Below are positions 46,083 to 54,191 of a stretch of DNA of 64,000 bases, piece by piece (the first letter of the stretch is position 1; each line of letters opens with the position of its first letter). The position numbers and the translations under genes are program-made. Source of the stretch: Streptomonospora nanhaiensis (lineage in GTDB: Bacteria; Actinomycetota; Actinomycetes; Streptosporangiales; Streptosporangiaceae); the NCBI RefSeq assembly GCF_013410565.1, contig NZ_JACCFO010000001.1, positions 1,054,001 through 1,118,000 on the forward strand, written 5' to 3'. The notes below the pieces were generated by a model. That model made no database searches. It was not told where the DNA came from and saw nothing but the letters and a program-made list of their open reading frames with translations.

Positions 46083-47396
46083 GTGAACGCTGCTGTGGAG
46101 AACCTTCGCACACAGGTGCGCGGCCGCGTCCTGCTGCCCTCCGACGACGGGTTCGCCCAGGCCCGCTCGCCCTGGAACCGCGCGGTGGAGCAGCCCGTGG
46201 CCGCGGTCGTGGAGGCCGCCGACGCCGACGACGCCGCGGCCGTGGTGCGCCACGCCCGCGCCGCGGGGCTGACGGTGGCGGCCCAGCCCAACGGCCACGG
46301 CGCCTCCGGCAACACCGCCGGCGTGGTGCTGCTGCGCACCGGCGCGCTGGACGGGCTGGCGGTCGACCCGGCCGCGCGCACCGCCCGTGCGGAGGCGGGC
46401 GTGACCTGGGGGCGGGTGCAGGCCGAGGCCGGCCCGCACGGGCTCACGGGCATGGCGGGCAGCTCGCCGATCGTGAGCGTGGTGGGCTACACCCTCGGCG
46501 GGGGGCTGAGCTGGTTCGGCCGGTCCCACGGGTGGGCGGCCGACAGCGTGACCGCCTTCGAGGTGGTCGACGCCGAGGGCGAGCGCGGCCGGGTGACCGC
46601 CGCCTCCGATCCCGACCTGTTCTGGGCGCTGCGCGGGGGCGGGGGCGACTTCGCGCTGGTGACGGCGGTGGAGTTCGACCTGCACCCGGCGCCGGAGCTG
46701 TACGGCGGTCGGATGCTGTTCCCCGGCGCGCTGGCCGCCCGCGCGTTCGACGCCTTCCGCGCGATCACCGAGAAGGCCCCCGACGCGCTGTCGACGTGGT
46801 ACACCCGCCTGCACCCGCCCGGCGGCGACCCGCTGGTCGCGGTGGACGTTGCCTTCCTGGGCGGCGAGGCCGAGGCCAAGGAGCTGCTGCGCCCGCTGGA
46901 GGCGGTGGGCGCGGCGATCGCCGACACCCGCCGGCCGATGTCCCCCGCCGAACTCGGCGCGATCACCGCCGACCCCACCGACCCGGGCCCCGGGTTCAGC
47001 CGGGCCCGCTCGCTCGCCGACCTCGACGGAGACGCCGGCGCGGTGCTGGCGGAGGAGGACGCGGCGCCGCTGCTCATGGTGCAGGTGCGCCACCTCGGGG
47101 GCGCGCTGGCCCGCCCGTCGGACTCCGCCACCGGCGCCCTGGCGGCGCCCTACCTGGTCTACACGCTGGGGCTGCCGCTGTCGGCGGACCTGGCGGCGGG
47201 GCTGCGGGAGCGGTGCGCGCGGCTGTGGGAGTCCCTGGGCGGGCGGGTGGGCGGGCGGCGGCCCTACAGCCTGCTGGCGCCGGGCGAGTCGGCGGCCGAC
47301 GCCTTCACCCCCGAAGCGGTGGCGCGGCTGCGGGAGGTCAAGCGCGCCCGCGACCCGCACGGCGTCTTCCGCGCCAACTTCCCGGTGCTGGACTGA
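46083..47396 (+). CDS. FAD-binding oxidoreductase (PCMH/BBE-like)
   Basis: 437 residues. PCMH-type FAD domain (about 15-210) with QPNGHGASGNTAGVVLL, SPIVSVVGYTLGGGLSWFGR and WALRGGGGDFALVTAVEF; C-terminal substrate domain ends with a BBE-like RDPHGVFRANFPV. Flavin may be attached to the histidine of NGHG. GTG start chosen; a TTG six bases earlier and a GTG twelve bases later are alternatives. It stands behind its own ECF41 promoter and matches the usual ECF41 partner class of oxidoreductases. Substrate unknown. Confidence 0.85.
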   Translation: MNAAVENLRTQVRGRVLLPSDDGFAQARSPWNRAVEQPVAAVVEAADADDAAAVVRHARAAGLTVAAQPNGHGASGNTAGVVLLRTGALDGLAVDPAARTARAEAGVTWGRVQAEAGPHGLTGMAGSSPIVSVVGYTLGGGLSWFGRSHGWAADSVTAFEVVDAEGERGRVTAASDPDLFWALRGGGGDFALVTAVEFDLHPAPELYGGRMLFPGALAARAFDAFRAITEKAPDALSTWYTRLHPPGGDPLVAVDVAFLGGEAEAKELLRPLEAVGAAIADTRRPMSPAELGAITADPTDPGPGFSRARSLADLDGDAGAVLAEEDAAPLLMVQVRHLGGALARPSDSATGALAAPYLVYTLGLPLSADLAAGLRERCARLWESLGGRVGGRRPYSLLAPGESAADAFTPEAVARLREVKRARDPHGVFRANFPVLD

Positions 47397-47461
47397 CCGG
47401 CTCCGCGCACCGACGGGGGCGCGGGGCGGGGCGCGGCGCCGTGGTCGGCTCCGCGCGCCGC

Positions 47462-47504
47462 GCGCCCGCCGACCGCCCGCGGGTGCCGGGCGGTCGGCGG
47501 GCGC
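47462..47504. terminator. Bidirectional terminator
   Basis: GCGCCCGCCGACCGCCCG and its complement make a perfect 18-bp stem with a 7-base loop between convergent oxidoreductase and amidohydrolase genes. Confidence 0.85.
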
Positions 47505-47511
47505 GGCCGGA

Positions 47512-50500
47512 TCAGCAGCGGTGCGGGGCGGTCCGCTCGGACTCGCCGTGCCACCACGGGGCGTCGCCCCCGGTGCCCGCCGAGGGCAGGGGGTCGCCGC
47601 GCCTGGTCGCGGGGGGCGCCGAGCGGGTCTGCGGGCGGGTGGCGTCCTCGGCGAAGGGCTCCATCAGCTCCTCGACGCGGTGCACCACGCCGTTGACGAT
47701 CGTCATGCGGACCGCGGCGGCGGCCGTGATGTCCTCCAGGGGGTTGCCCTCGACCACGGCGAGGTCGGCCAGCCGGCCCGGTTCGACCGCGCCGAGGTCG
47801 CGGCCCAGGCCCAGCCAGCGGGCGGTGGTGGAGGTCGTGACGGTCAGCGCCGCGCGGGGGGTGAACCCGTGGGCCACCATGGCCCGCAGGTTCAGGTGCA
47901 GGCTGACGGCCATGTTGTCCAGCGGGGCGTCGGTGCCGCCGATGATGAGCCCGCCCTTCTTGTGGACGGTGCGCAGGGTGGCGACGTTGTCGGGCAGCGC
48001 CGCGCGGGCCCGCCGGGCGTCGGGGCCGCCCGCCGCCGCGTCGTCGGCCTTGGTCTCCAGCGCCCGGTACTCCCAGGCGGGGAAGAGGCGGCGGGTGCGC
48101 TCGTCCTCGACCAGGGAGCGGTCCTCGGCGTAGAGCGCGGAGGCGTTGAACAGGGTGGGCGTGATGGCGATCCCCGACGCCGCGAACATCGCCGTGACGT
48201 CGCCGTAGGCGCGGCCGAGCTGGCTGGCGGTGTGGGAGTAGCCCAGCCGGTTGGTGGCGCCCATGTGCTCCATGCCGTCCATGCCCAGGTGGGCGGCCGG
48301 GTAGAGGTAGTGCGAGGTCAGGGGCAGGCCGGCGCGGTGGGCGCGGTGCACGGCGGTGCGCTGGAGGCGCACCGGCAGCCGCACGTAGGTCTTGACGAGG
48401 TCGTAGTCCAGTTCGAAGGCGCGCTCCAGTTCGCGCTCCAGGGCCTCCTCGTCGTGGGTGGGGCGCATGAAGTTGTAGTAGATGCGCGTTCCGTCGACGG
48501 CCTCGCCGGTGGCGAGGTAGCGGGGGCCGGTGATCTTGCCGGACTCCAGCGCCTCGCGGGTCTCCAGCATCTGGTAGACGGGGTCGCCGGGCGAGCGGGT
48601 GGCGGTGATGCCGTAGGCCAGCCACAGCGGCCCCTGCCGGGCGCCCCAGTGGCGGCCGCGCAGGTGCCAGTGGTTGTGGGCGTCCATGAGGCCGGGCAGC
48701 ACGGTGAGGTCGGCGGCGTCCACCACCCGGGCGCCGCCGGCGCCTCGCGTGCGCGGGCGCACCTCGGTGATGCGGTTGCGGTCGATGACGATGTCCACGT
48801 CGTGGCGCAGCCGGTCGGAGGTGCCGTCCCAGACGGCCCCGGCCCGCACCAGGGTGCGGCCCGAGGGGCGGGCGCGGCGCCGGCGCAGCGGCATGGCCAC
48901 CCCGGCGGAGCGCCCGCCGGTGCGCGCGACGGTGCGCAGCCGGCCGCTGCTGAGGTACAGCAGGGTCTGGGAGTCCCCGCTCCAACTGGGGGCGTCGGTG
49001 GGCTCGGTGGTCAACTGGCGGGGTTCGGTGCGGAAGCCGCCGTCGGCGTCGACCTCGACGGTCCACAGCACGCTGTCCATGACGAACGCCATGTGGCGGC
49101 CGTCGGGCGACCAGACCGGGCCGTCGTCGCCGCGCGTGGACAGCGACCGGTAGGGCGCGGGCTCGATATAGCGGGTGGTGCCGGTCTCCAGGTCGACGGT
49201 GAGGATCTGGCTGGTGCCCTCGCGGAACCGCCGCGAGCGCGGCCGCACCGCGGCCAGCGCCAGCACACGGCCGTCGCGCGACCAGGTGGGGCGGCCCGGC
49301 TGGAAGAGGGCGGGCAGGACCTGGCGGGTGGTGTTGGCGGCGACGTCGTAGACCCAGGTGGCGCCGTCCTGGTCCTGGTAGGCGATCCGCTCGCCGTCGG
49401 GCGACCAGCGGGGCGTGACCTGGGCGCCGTCCAGGTGGGTGAGCCGGGTGGTCTCGCCGGAGTCGAGGTCGTAGCGCCACAGGGCGGGCGCGCCCGAGCG
49501 GTCGCCGGAGTACACCAGGGAGGTGCCGTCGGGGTGCCAGTCGGGGTCGGAGTTGAAGTAGCCGTCGTCCACGATGGCGCGGGGCTTCTTGCCGATCGGC
49601 ATGACCCACAGCGCGCCCAGCGCCCGGAAGGCCACGCGGGTGCCGTCGGGCGACAGGACCGGCCCGGCGATCCCGCGCACGGGGTGCTCGTCGTGGTCGT
49701 CGATGTCGCGCCGGGCGGGGCGGGATTGGCGGCGCAGGTAGGGGACGGTGGCGCGGAAGTCGACGTCGGTGGCGCCGGAGCCGAGCGTGCGGTGGCGGAT
49801 GGCGCCGTCGGCGGTGTAGAGCAGCCGGTCCTCGCCGGTCCAGGTGAGGGTGCCGACGAAGACGTCCTCGTCGCCGCTGACGGCCTCGCCGTCGACCACC
49901 AGGCGGCAGGTGTCGGCGTGGAAGCGCACGTGGGCCAGCCGTCCGCCCGGGCCCGGGGCCGGGGAGAAGACGGTGGTGTGGTCGGCGGCGGGGACGAGTT
50001 CCTCGCTGTTGCCGTCGAGGTCGGTGGCGCGGACGCCGGCGCGGTCGGCGGTGTAGACGATCCGCTCGCCGTCGGGTGTCCAGGCGGGCTCGCCCGCGTC
50101 GGAGGCGTCGCCGGTGATCCGGGTCAGCTCGCCGGATGCGACGTCGTAAACCCAGATGTCGTAGCCGTCCTCGCGGTCGGAGGCGAGGGCGATGCGGGTG
50201 CCGTCGGGCGAGAACGCGGGTTCGCGGTGGTCGTGGGGCCCCTCGGTGATGCGGCGCGGCCGGCCGTCGGGCAGGTCGAGCAGGTAGACGTGGTAGTTGC
50301 CGTCGCGGTAGGCCTGGAAGACCAGTTGGGAGGAGTCGGGGCTGAAGCGCGGGCGGGTGGCGTCGACGATGTCGCCGGTGAGGCGGCGGGCGGTGCCGCC
50401 GGCGGCGGGGACCAGCCAGATGGCGGTGTAGAGGTCGAAGGCGATCCACTCGCCGTCGGGCGAGGCGGCGGCCGAGATGTTGGTGCCCTGGGTGACCGTG

Positions 50501-50787
50501 ACCGAGCCGCCGGAGGAGTCGGCGTCGGCGGTGTCGTCGGCGGCCGCGGGCGCTCCGGGGGCCAGCAGCCAGGCGGCGCCGCCGGCGAGCGAGGCCTTGC
50601 CGCCGGTCTCGAACAGGTCGCGCCGGGTGAGGGCGCCGCCCGGCTCGGCGGGCTGCTCGGGTGCGGGGCGCGGCGGGGGTGCGGAGAGGGGGGAGCCGGC
50701 GGTGGGGGCCGCGGCCGGGGCGCCGGGAGCGGCGGGGGTGTCGGGGGCGGATGAGGCGGGGGGCTGGGACGGGCGGGGATGCGCCAT
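47512..50787 (-). CDS. Tat-exported TolB-like propeller fused to amidohydrolase
   Basis: 1091 residues. After a 50-residue Pro/Ala-rich lead comes a twin-arginine motif (TRRDLFETGG) and hydrophobic stretch ending APAAAD, then two stretches of PD40/TolB repeats (many SPDG and WSPDG units, about 90-640) and an amidohydrolase barrel (about 680-1040) with metal-site motifs DAHNHWH, SHYLYP and GTDAPLDN, and PGRLADLAVVEGNP near the end. Known relatives are secreted imidazolonepropionase-like amidohydrolases of unresolved substrate. Being folded before Tat export suits a metalloenzyme. Monocistronic between a terminator and its own promoter. Confidence 0.87.
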   Translation of the reverse strand: MAHPRPSQPPASSAPDTPAAPGAPAAAPTAGSPLSAPPPRPAPEQPAEPGGALTRRDLFETGGKASLAGGAAWLLAPGAPAAADDTADADSSGGSVTVTQGTNISAAASPDGEWIAFDLYTAIWLVPAAGGTARRLTGDIVDATRPRFSPDSSQLVFQAYRDGNYHVYLLDLPDGRPRRITEGPHDHREPAFSPDGTRIALASDREDGYDIWVYDVASGELTRITGDASDAGEPAWTPDGERIVYTADRAGVRATDLDGNSEELVPAADHTTVFSPAPGPGGRLAHVRFHADTCRLVVDGEAVSGDEDVFVGTLTWTGEDRLLYTADGAIRHRTLGSGATDVDFRATVPYLRRQSRPARRDIDDHDEHPVRGIAGPVLSPDGTRVAFRALGALWVMPIGKKPRAIVDDGYFNSDPDWHPDGTSLVYSGDRSGAPALWRYDLDSGETTRLTHLDGAQVTPRWSPDGERIAYQDQDGATWVYDVAANTTRQVLPALFQPGRPTWSRDGRVLALAAVRPRSRRFREGTSQILTVDLETGTTRYIEPAPYRSLSTRGDDGPVWSPDGRHMAFVMDSVLWTVEVDADGGFRTEPRQLTTEPTDAPSWSGDSQTLLYLSSGRLRTVARTGGRSAGVAMPLRRRRARPSGRTLVRAGAVWDGTSDRLRHDVDIVIDRNRITEVRPRTRGAGGARVVDAADLTVLPGLMDAHNHWHLRGRHWGARQGPLWLAYGITATRSPGDPVYQMLETREALESGKITGPRYLATGEAVDGTRIYYNFMRPTHDEEALERELERAFELDYDLVKTYVRLPVRLQRTAVHRAHRAGLPLTSHYLYPAAHLGMDGMEHMGATNRLGYSHTASQLGRAYGDVTAMFAASGIAITPTLFNASALYAEDRSLVEDERTRRLFPAWEYRALETKADDAAAGGPDARRARAALPDNVATLRTVHKKGGLIIGGTDAPLDNMAVSLHLNLRAMVAHGFTPRAALTVTTSTTARWLGLGRDLGAVEPGRLADLAVVEGNPLEDITAAAAVRMTIVNGVVHRVEELMEPFAEDATRPQTRSAPPATRRGDPLPSAGTGGDAPWWHGESERTAPHRC

Positions 50788-51110
50788 ACGGCCTCGCTCA
50801 ATAGGCGGAGAGTGCCGGACGCACTACGCCCGGCACACCGACCGGTACGTTGTATACCGTGCGACGCGTGCGGCGCAAGGAGGGCGGACGCGCCACCTGG
50901 GCCGGACCGCGCCCCGCGCACCCCGCCGGCCCCGCACCGCGGCACGGACCGCCGCGTACCGGGACGCTCCAGCGGGCCGGGGAGGCGCCCTCGCCTCGCG
51001 CTGCGCACCCGGGCCGCGCCGCCCCCCGGCGGCGGTGCGCCCCGCCCGAGGCGGGGGCAGGCTCCGGCCCGCGCCGCGCCCGGGTTGGGCCCCCAGTGTC
51101 AGGGCCAGTG
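50788..51110. other. Gap with candidate operator CGGTA-N7-TACCG
   Basis: The only feature seen is an inverted repeat, CGGTA (50843-50847) and TACCG (50855-50859), 56 bases upstream of the amidohydrolase start and overlapping a leftward TATACA -10-like element. The rest is GC-rich sequence without a supportable gene. Confidence 0.35.
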
Positions 51111-51926
51111 TCAGGGCTTGCGGCCCACCCCGGCGAGCGAGGGCGGGTTGGACCATCCGGCCCCGGCCTCCAGGCCGCTGGGACGCCACCGCGGGCAGGG
51201 CACCAGGCCCGGCTCGACGATCTCCAGCCCGTCGAACAGGGCGGCGATCCACTCCGGGGCCCGGTGCCGGTAGGGCAGCGGCGCGCTCTGGTTGTACTCC
51301 TCCAGCGCCGCGAGCACGTCGGCGTCGGTGTCGGTGCCGTCCCACAGCGCGAGGTGGCTGCCGCTGGGCAGGGCGTCGACGAGCGTGCGCACGATGCCGG
51401 GCACCCGGTCGGCCGCCACGTGGCCGAGCACGCCCATCAGGATGAGGGCGATCGGCCGCTCGAAGTCGAGGCGCTCGCGGGCCATGGCGATGACGGCCTC
51501 GGGCTCGCGGATGTCGGCGTGGATGTAGTCGGTCCTGCCCTCGGGCGTGCCCACGAGCAGCGCGTGGGCGTGCGCCAGCACCAGGGGGTCGTTGTCGACG
51601 TAGACGATCCGGGCGTCGGGCGCGTGGGCCTGGGCGACCTCGTGGGTGTTTTCGGCGGTGGGCATGCCGGTGCCGAGGTCGAGGAACTGGCGGATACCGG
51701 CCTCGGTGGCGAGGTAGGTGACCGCCCGCTTGAGGAAGCCGCGCCCCTGCCGGGCGAAAGTGGCCACCTGCGGCCAGGTCTCGCGGAACTGCTCGCCGGC
51801 CTCCCGGTCGGCGGCGTAGTTGTCCTTGCCGCCCAGCCAGTAGTTCCAGACCCGGGCCGAGTGCGGCACGGAGGTGTCGATCGATGCGGGGAGGCCGCCG
51901 GCGGCGGCGGTGTCGTTGTCGGTCAT
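51111..51926 (-). CDS. DUF574-type SAM-dependent methyltransferase
   Basis: 271 residues of the actinomycete-specific DUF574 (Methyltransf_19) family: SIDTSVPHSARVWNYWLGGKDNYAADREA, the SAM-binding QFLDLGTGMPTAENTHEVA, YVDNDPLVLAHA and a GVLGHV segment. GAAAGACCCG precedes the ATG. The family is massively expanded in filamentous actinomycetes, often next to XRE/ATPase regulatory genes; substrates are unknown. Solitary here. Confidence 0.9.
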   Translation of the reverse strand: MTDNDTAAAGGLPASIDTSVPHSARVWNYWLGGKDNYAADREAGEQFRETWPQVATFARQGRGFLKRAVTYLATEAGIRQFLDLGTGMPTAENTHEVAQAHAPDARIVYVDNDPLVLAHAHALLVGTPEGRTDYIHADIREPEAVIAMARERLDFERPIALILMGVLGHVAADRVPGIVRTLVDALPSGSHLALWDGTDTDADVLAALEEYNQSAPLPYRHRAPEWIAALFDGLEIVEPGLVPCPRWRPSGLEAGAGWSNPPSLAGVGRKP

Positions 51927-52307
51927 CGGGTCTTTCCTGGAAGGGGGCGGTGCGGCGGCAGCGGCGGGCGCGCGTTACCGCGGAAAAACCACCACGCGCC
52001 GCATGTGTCGGCAACTCATCGTAAAAGCCCGAAACGGTTGCGCGCACACTCCAGGCGACTTTCCCCCATCCGCCCCACGCTTTTCGTGGCCGACCGGCTA
52101 CGACACGTGTGCCCCGTGGCGGCAGGCGATCCCGCACGCGCGGGAGCCGAAGGGCCACGATCAAAATTCACAATTATTGCAATGTCTACCAAGTCACTAT
52201 CAATGGCGACTTCTACCGTTTTCGCCCCATCAGGAATATGTTGCTCTGCATCGCACCGCCCACCCCATCCAGACCGGGCGGTCCTGATGCCGAAAGCAGG
52301 TACCCCC
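51927..52307. other. Divergent promoter region of methyltransferase and carbonic anhydrase
   Basis: About 380 bases; AT-rich around 52160-52250, unlike the surroundings, which fits a promoter zone. No gene or clear operator was identified. Confidence 0.5.
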
Positions 52308-53012
52308 ATGGCGATCTCCCGCCGTGGCGCGCTCGCCGCGAAAGCGGCCGGCGGCGCCGGATTGCTCGTCGGCGGGCTCGGCGCCCTCCCCGCGTTAGCC
52401 GACGAGGACGCCCCCGCCCCCCGACGCCTCACCCCTGACGAGGCCCTCGACCGCCTCAAGGCCGGCAACCGCCGCTGGCGCCGCCTGGACCAGCGCCACC
52501 CCCGCGAAGGCCAGGCGACCCGCGACCGCCTCGTGGCGGGCCAGCACCCCTTCGCCCTCGTGGTCGGCTGCGCCGACTCCCGCGTCCCCCCGGAACTCGT
52601 GTTCGACCAGGGCCTGGGCGACATCTTCGACGTCCGCTCCGCCGGCCAGGTCCTCGACGAGTCGGTCCTGGGCAGCGTCGTCTACGGCGTCGAGCACGTC
52701 CACATCCCGCTGATCGTCGTCCTGGGCCACTCCTCGTGCGGCGCGGTCACCGCCGCCGTCGACGTCCACCGGGGCGCCCCCCTGCCCGAGGGCCACATCG
52801 GCTACCTCGTGGAGCACATCCTCCCCGTCGTGGAGTCCACCCCCGACACCGGCGGCGACTACGTCAAGACCTGCGTCACCGCCAACGCCCGCCACATCGC
52901 CGCCGAACTCGCCGCCGACCCTGAGCTCACCGACGCCGTCCAGTCCGGCACCGTCCACATCGTCGCGGCCCGCTACGACCTCGACACCTCCCGCGTCCAC
53001 TTCTTGGACTAA
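52308..53012 (+). CDS. Beta-carbonic anhydrase with Tat signal peptide
   Basis: 234 residues. N-terminal ISRRGALAAKAAGGAGLLVG is a twin-arginine signal ending ALAD; the mature part has beta-CA zinc ligands Cys and Asp-Arg dyad in GCADSRVPPE (about 87-91) and His-x2-Cys in GHSSCGAV (about 140-143), with VRSAGQV. It interconverts CO2 and bicarbonate outside the membrane, probably exported folded with zinc. AGCAGG lies before the ATG. Most beta-CAs are cytoplasmic, so export is notable. Followed by a very strong hairpin. Confidence 0.9.
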   Translation: MAISRRGALAAKAAGGAGLLVGGLGALPALADEDAPAPRRLTPDEALDRLKAGNRRWRRLDQRHPREGQATRDRLVAGQHPFALVVGCADSRVPPELVFDQGLGDIFDVRSAGQVLDESVLGSVVYGVEHVHIPLIVVLGHSSCGAVTAAVDVHRGAPLPEGHIGYLVEHILPVVESTPDTGGDYVKTCVTANARHIAAELAADPELTDAVQSGTVHIVAARYDLDTSRVHFLD

Positions 53013-53024
53013 ATGAGCAGTAGA

Positions 53025-53068
53025 AAATAAGTGAACCCCAGGGGCCCTCCCCTGGGGTTCACTTATTT
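53025..53068. terminator. Strong bidirectional terminator with 20-bp stem
   Basis: A perfect 20-bp inverted repeat (starting AAATAAGTGAACCCC) with loop CCCT, with A-rich left and T-rich right flank. It lies between the carbonic anhydrase and convergent nuclease genes and looks like a classical rho-independent terminator on both strands. Confidence 0.92.
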
Positions 53069-53122
53069 AAGACCGCATATATTAAGCCCAATATTAAACT
53101 AGCATTCATATCATATTTGACA

Positions 53123-54046
53123 TCATTCCTTTGTCCAAGACTCATGGTGATAATTAATGTACTCCACTCCGATTTTATGTTCCGACTGCACCCAAAGATC
53201 CCCAATTACCTCACCTGTTAAATTGTCAACAATTTTGAAATCAGAGGTGATATAGAGGGCCCCATTGTCAAACCGAAGGTGATCATTTGGACAGAGGCAC
53301 AAGACGTTGGATTCATGATCCGGACCATTGTGCGGGACACCCAGAGGGCGAATATGCGCCGCCTCACTACTGGGCCCACTCGGCAAGTCTACTGACTTCC
53401 TGCAGATCTGACACTGGTTCTTATACCAAGACTTCACATTGCGAACAACGTCAGCTCTTCGCTGGACCTTGTTGATAACATGCTTGGTGCGGCCAACGGG
53501 GCCCACTTCAGCAGTGTCGCCTTCATCACCTGCCTGCACAGGGAGCTCGATCCCCGCAGGGAGCTGGGGATCCTCGACGTCAGCGACACTCCCCCACTTG
53601 ACCATTAGAAACTGGCAGACCTTGAAACCGTCAGCGCGAGTTTTGAACCAGTGCCTTACCACTCTATACAAGCCACCATACTGATAACCGCTTGCGGGCG
53701 CAAATTCGGAGTCTTCTTCCGAACCGCGAATCACTCGCACCGGCAGTTTGTCAAGTTGACTCTTGACCAAGCCAGCATTTCCATTATCATCGAGCGTTTG
53801 ATCTGCAATCTGTTTTTTGTTGGCGTCCTGGCCACCATGCCCGGTGTAAACAATGATATCGCCGTAGTCTTGGTCGTCAGGATAACCACCGCTCAGCACG
53901 ATCGCGTCCGCGCCTTGCTTCTTAGTTCCTGAAATACCTGCCTGGTTATGCGCATGAAGCCCATGCTTGCGCATTTCTGCCCGTGTGGCGTAGGTCGACC
54001 CTTCAGGGTGCCCAGGGATCTCGCCGAACGTTCGCTGATACGCCAT
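53123..54046 (-). CDS. SRA(YDG)-HNH modification-dependent restriction endonuclease (type IV-like)
   Basis: 307 residues. The N-terminal SRA domain (about 5-160) opens FGEIPGHPEGSTYATRAEMRKHGLHAH and has GGYPDDQDYGDIIVYTGHGG; the C-terminal HNH nuclease (about 208-270) shows CQICRK, SSEAAHIRPLG, LCLCPNDHLRFDNG. SRA domains flip out 5-methyl- or hydroxymethylcytosine, so the enzyme should cut modified foreign DNA. The gene and flanks are far lower in GC than neighbours and use A/T-ending codons, a mark of recent acquisition. No methylase or other restriction gene is adjacent, as expected of type IV. A start 14 codons earlier is possible. Confidence 0.9.
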   Translation of the reverse strand: MAYQRTFGEIPGHPEGSTYATRAEMRKHGLHAHNQAGISGTKKQGADAIVLSGGYPDDQDYGDIIVYTGHGGQDANKKQIADQTLDDNGNAGLVKSQLDKLPVRVIRGSEEDSEFAPASGYQYGGLYRVVRHWFKTRADGFKVCQFLMVKWGSVADVEDPQLPAGIELPVQAGDEGDTAEVGPVGRTKHVINKVQRRADVVRNVKSWYKNQCQICRKSVDLPSGPSSEAAHIRPLGVPHNGPDHESNVLCLCPNDHLRFDNGALYITSDFKIVDNLTGEVIGDLWVQSEHKIGVEYINYHHESWTKE

Positions 54047-54191
54047 GACCCTATCTTGACCGAAACGCCCCGATGAGCACCAGCCCATTCTCCCCGGCCA
54101 CTTCGCGGGAGAACGAAAGTGTGGTACCGCAGTCGCGACATGGGGCCGCCCGCCCCGGGTCGGTTCGGGGCGGGCGGGGGCGTGTGCCGGG

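Noticed and set aside
46849-50754. Rightward open frame of 1301 codons opposite the amidohydrolase
   Set aside because: Mirror of the propeller repeats in the true gene; Gly/Val/Gln-rich without fold features.
51096-51117. Tandem AGTGTCAGGGC near the methyltransferase stop
   Set aside because: Two copies only, overlapping the stop codon; no evidence of function.
52127-52149. Another degenerate repeat-like string (GATCCCGCACGCGCGGGAGC)
   Set aside because: Spacing of the palindrome differs from the 15972-15999 repeat and there is no array around it.
52160-52250. Zinc-repressor (Zur) box before the carbonic anhydrase
   Set aside because: The AT-rich stretch was inspected but no arm pair fits a Zur palindrome.
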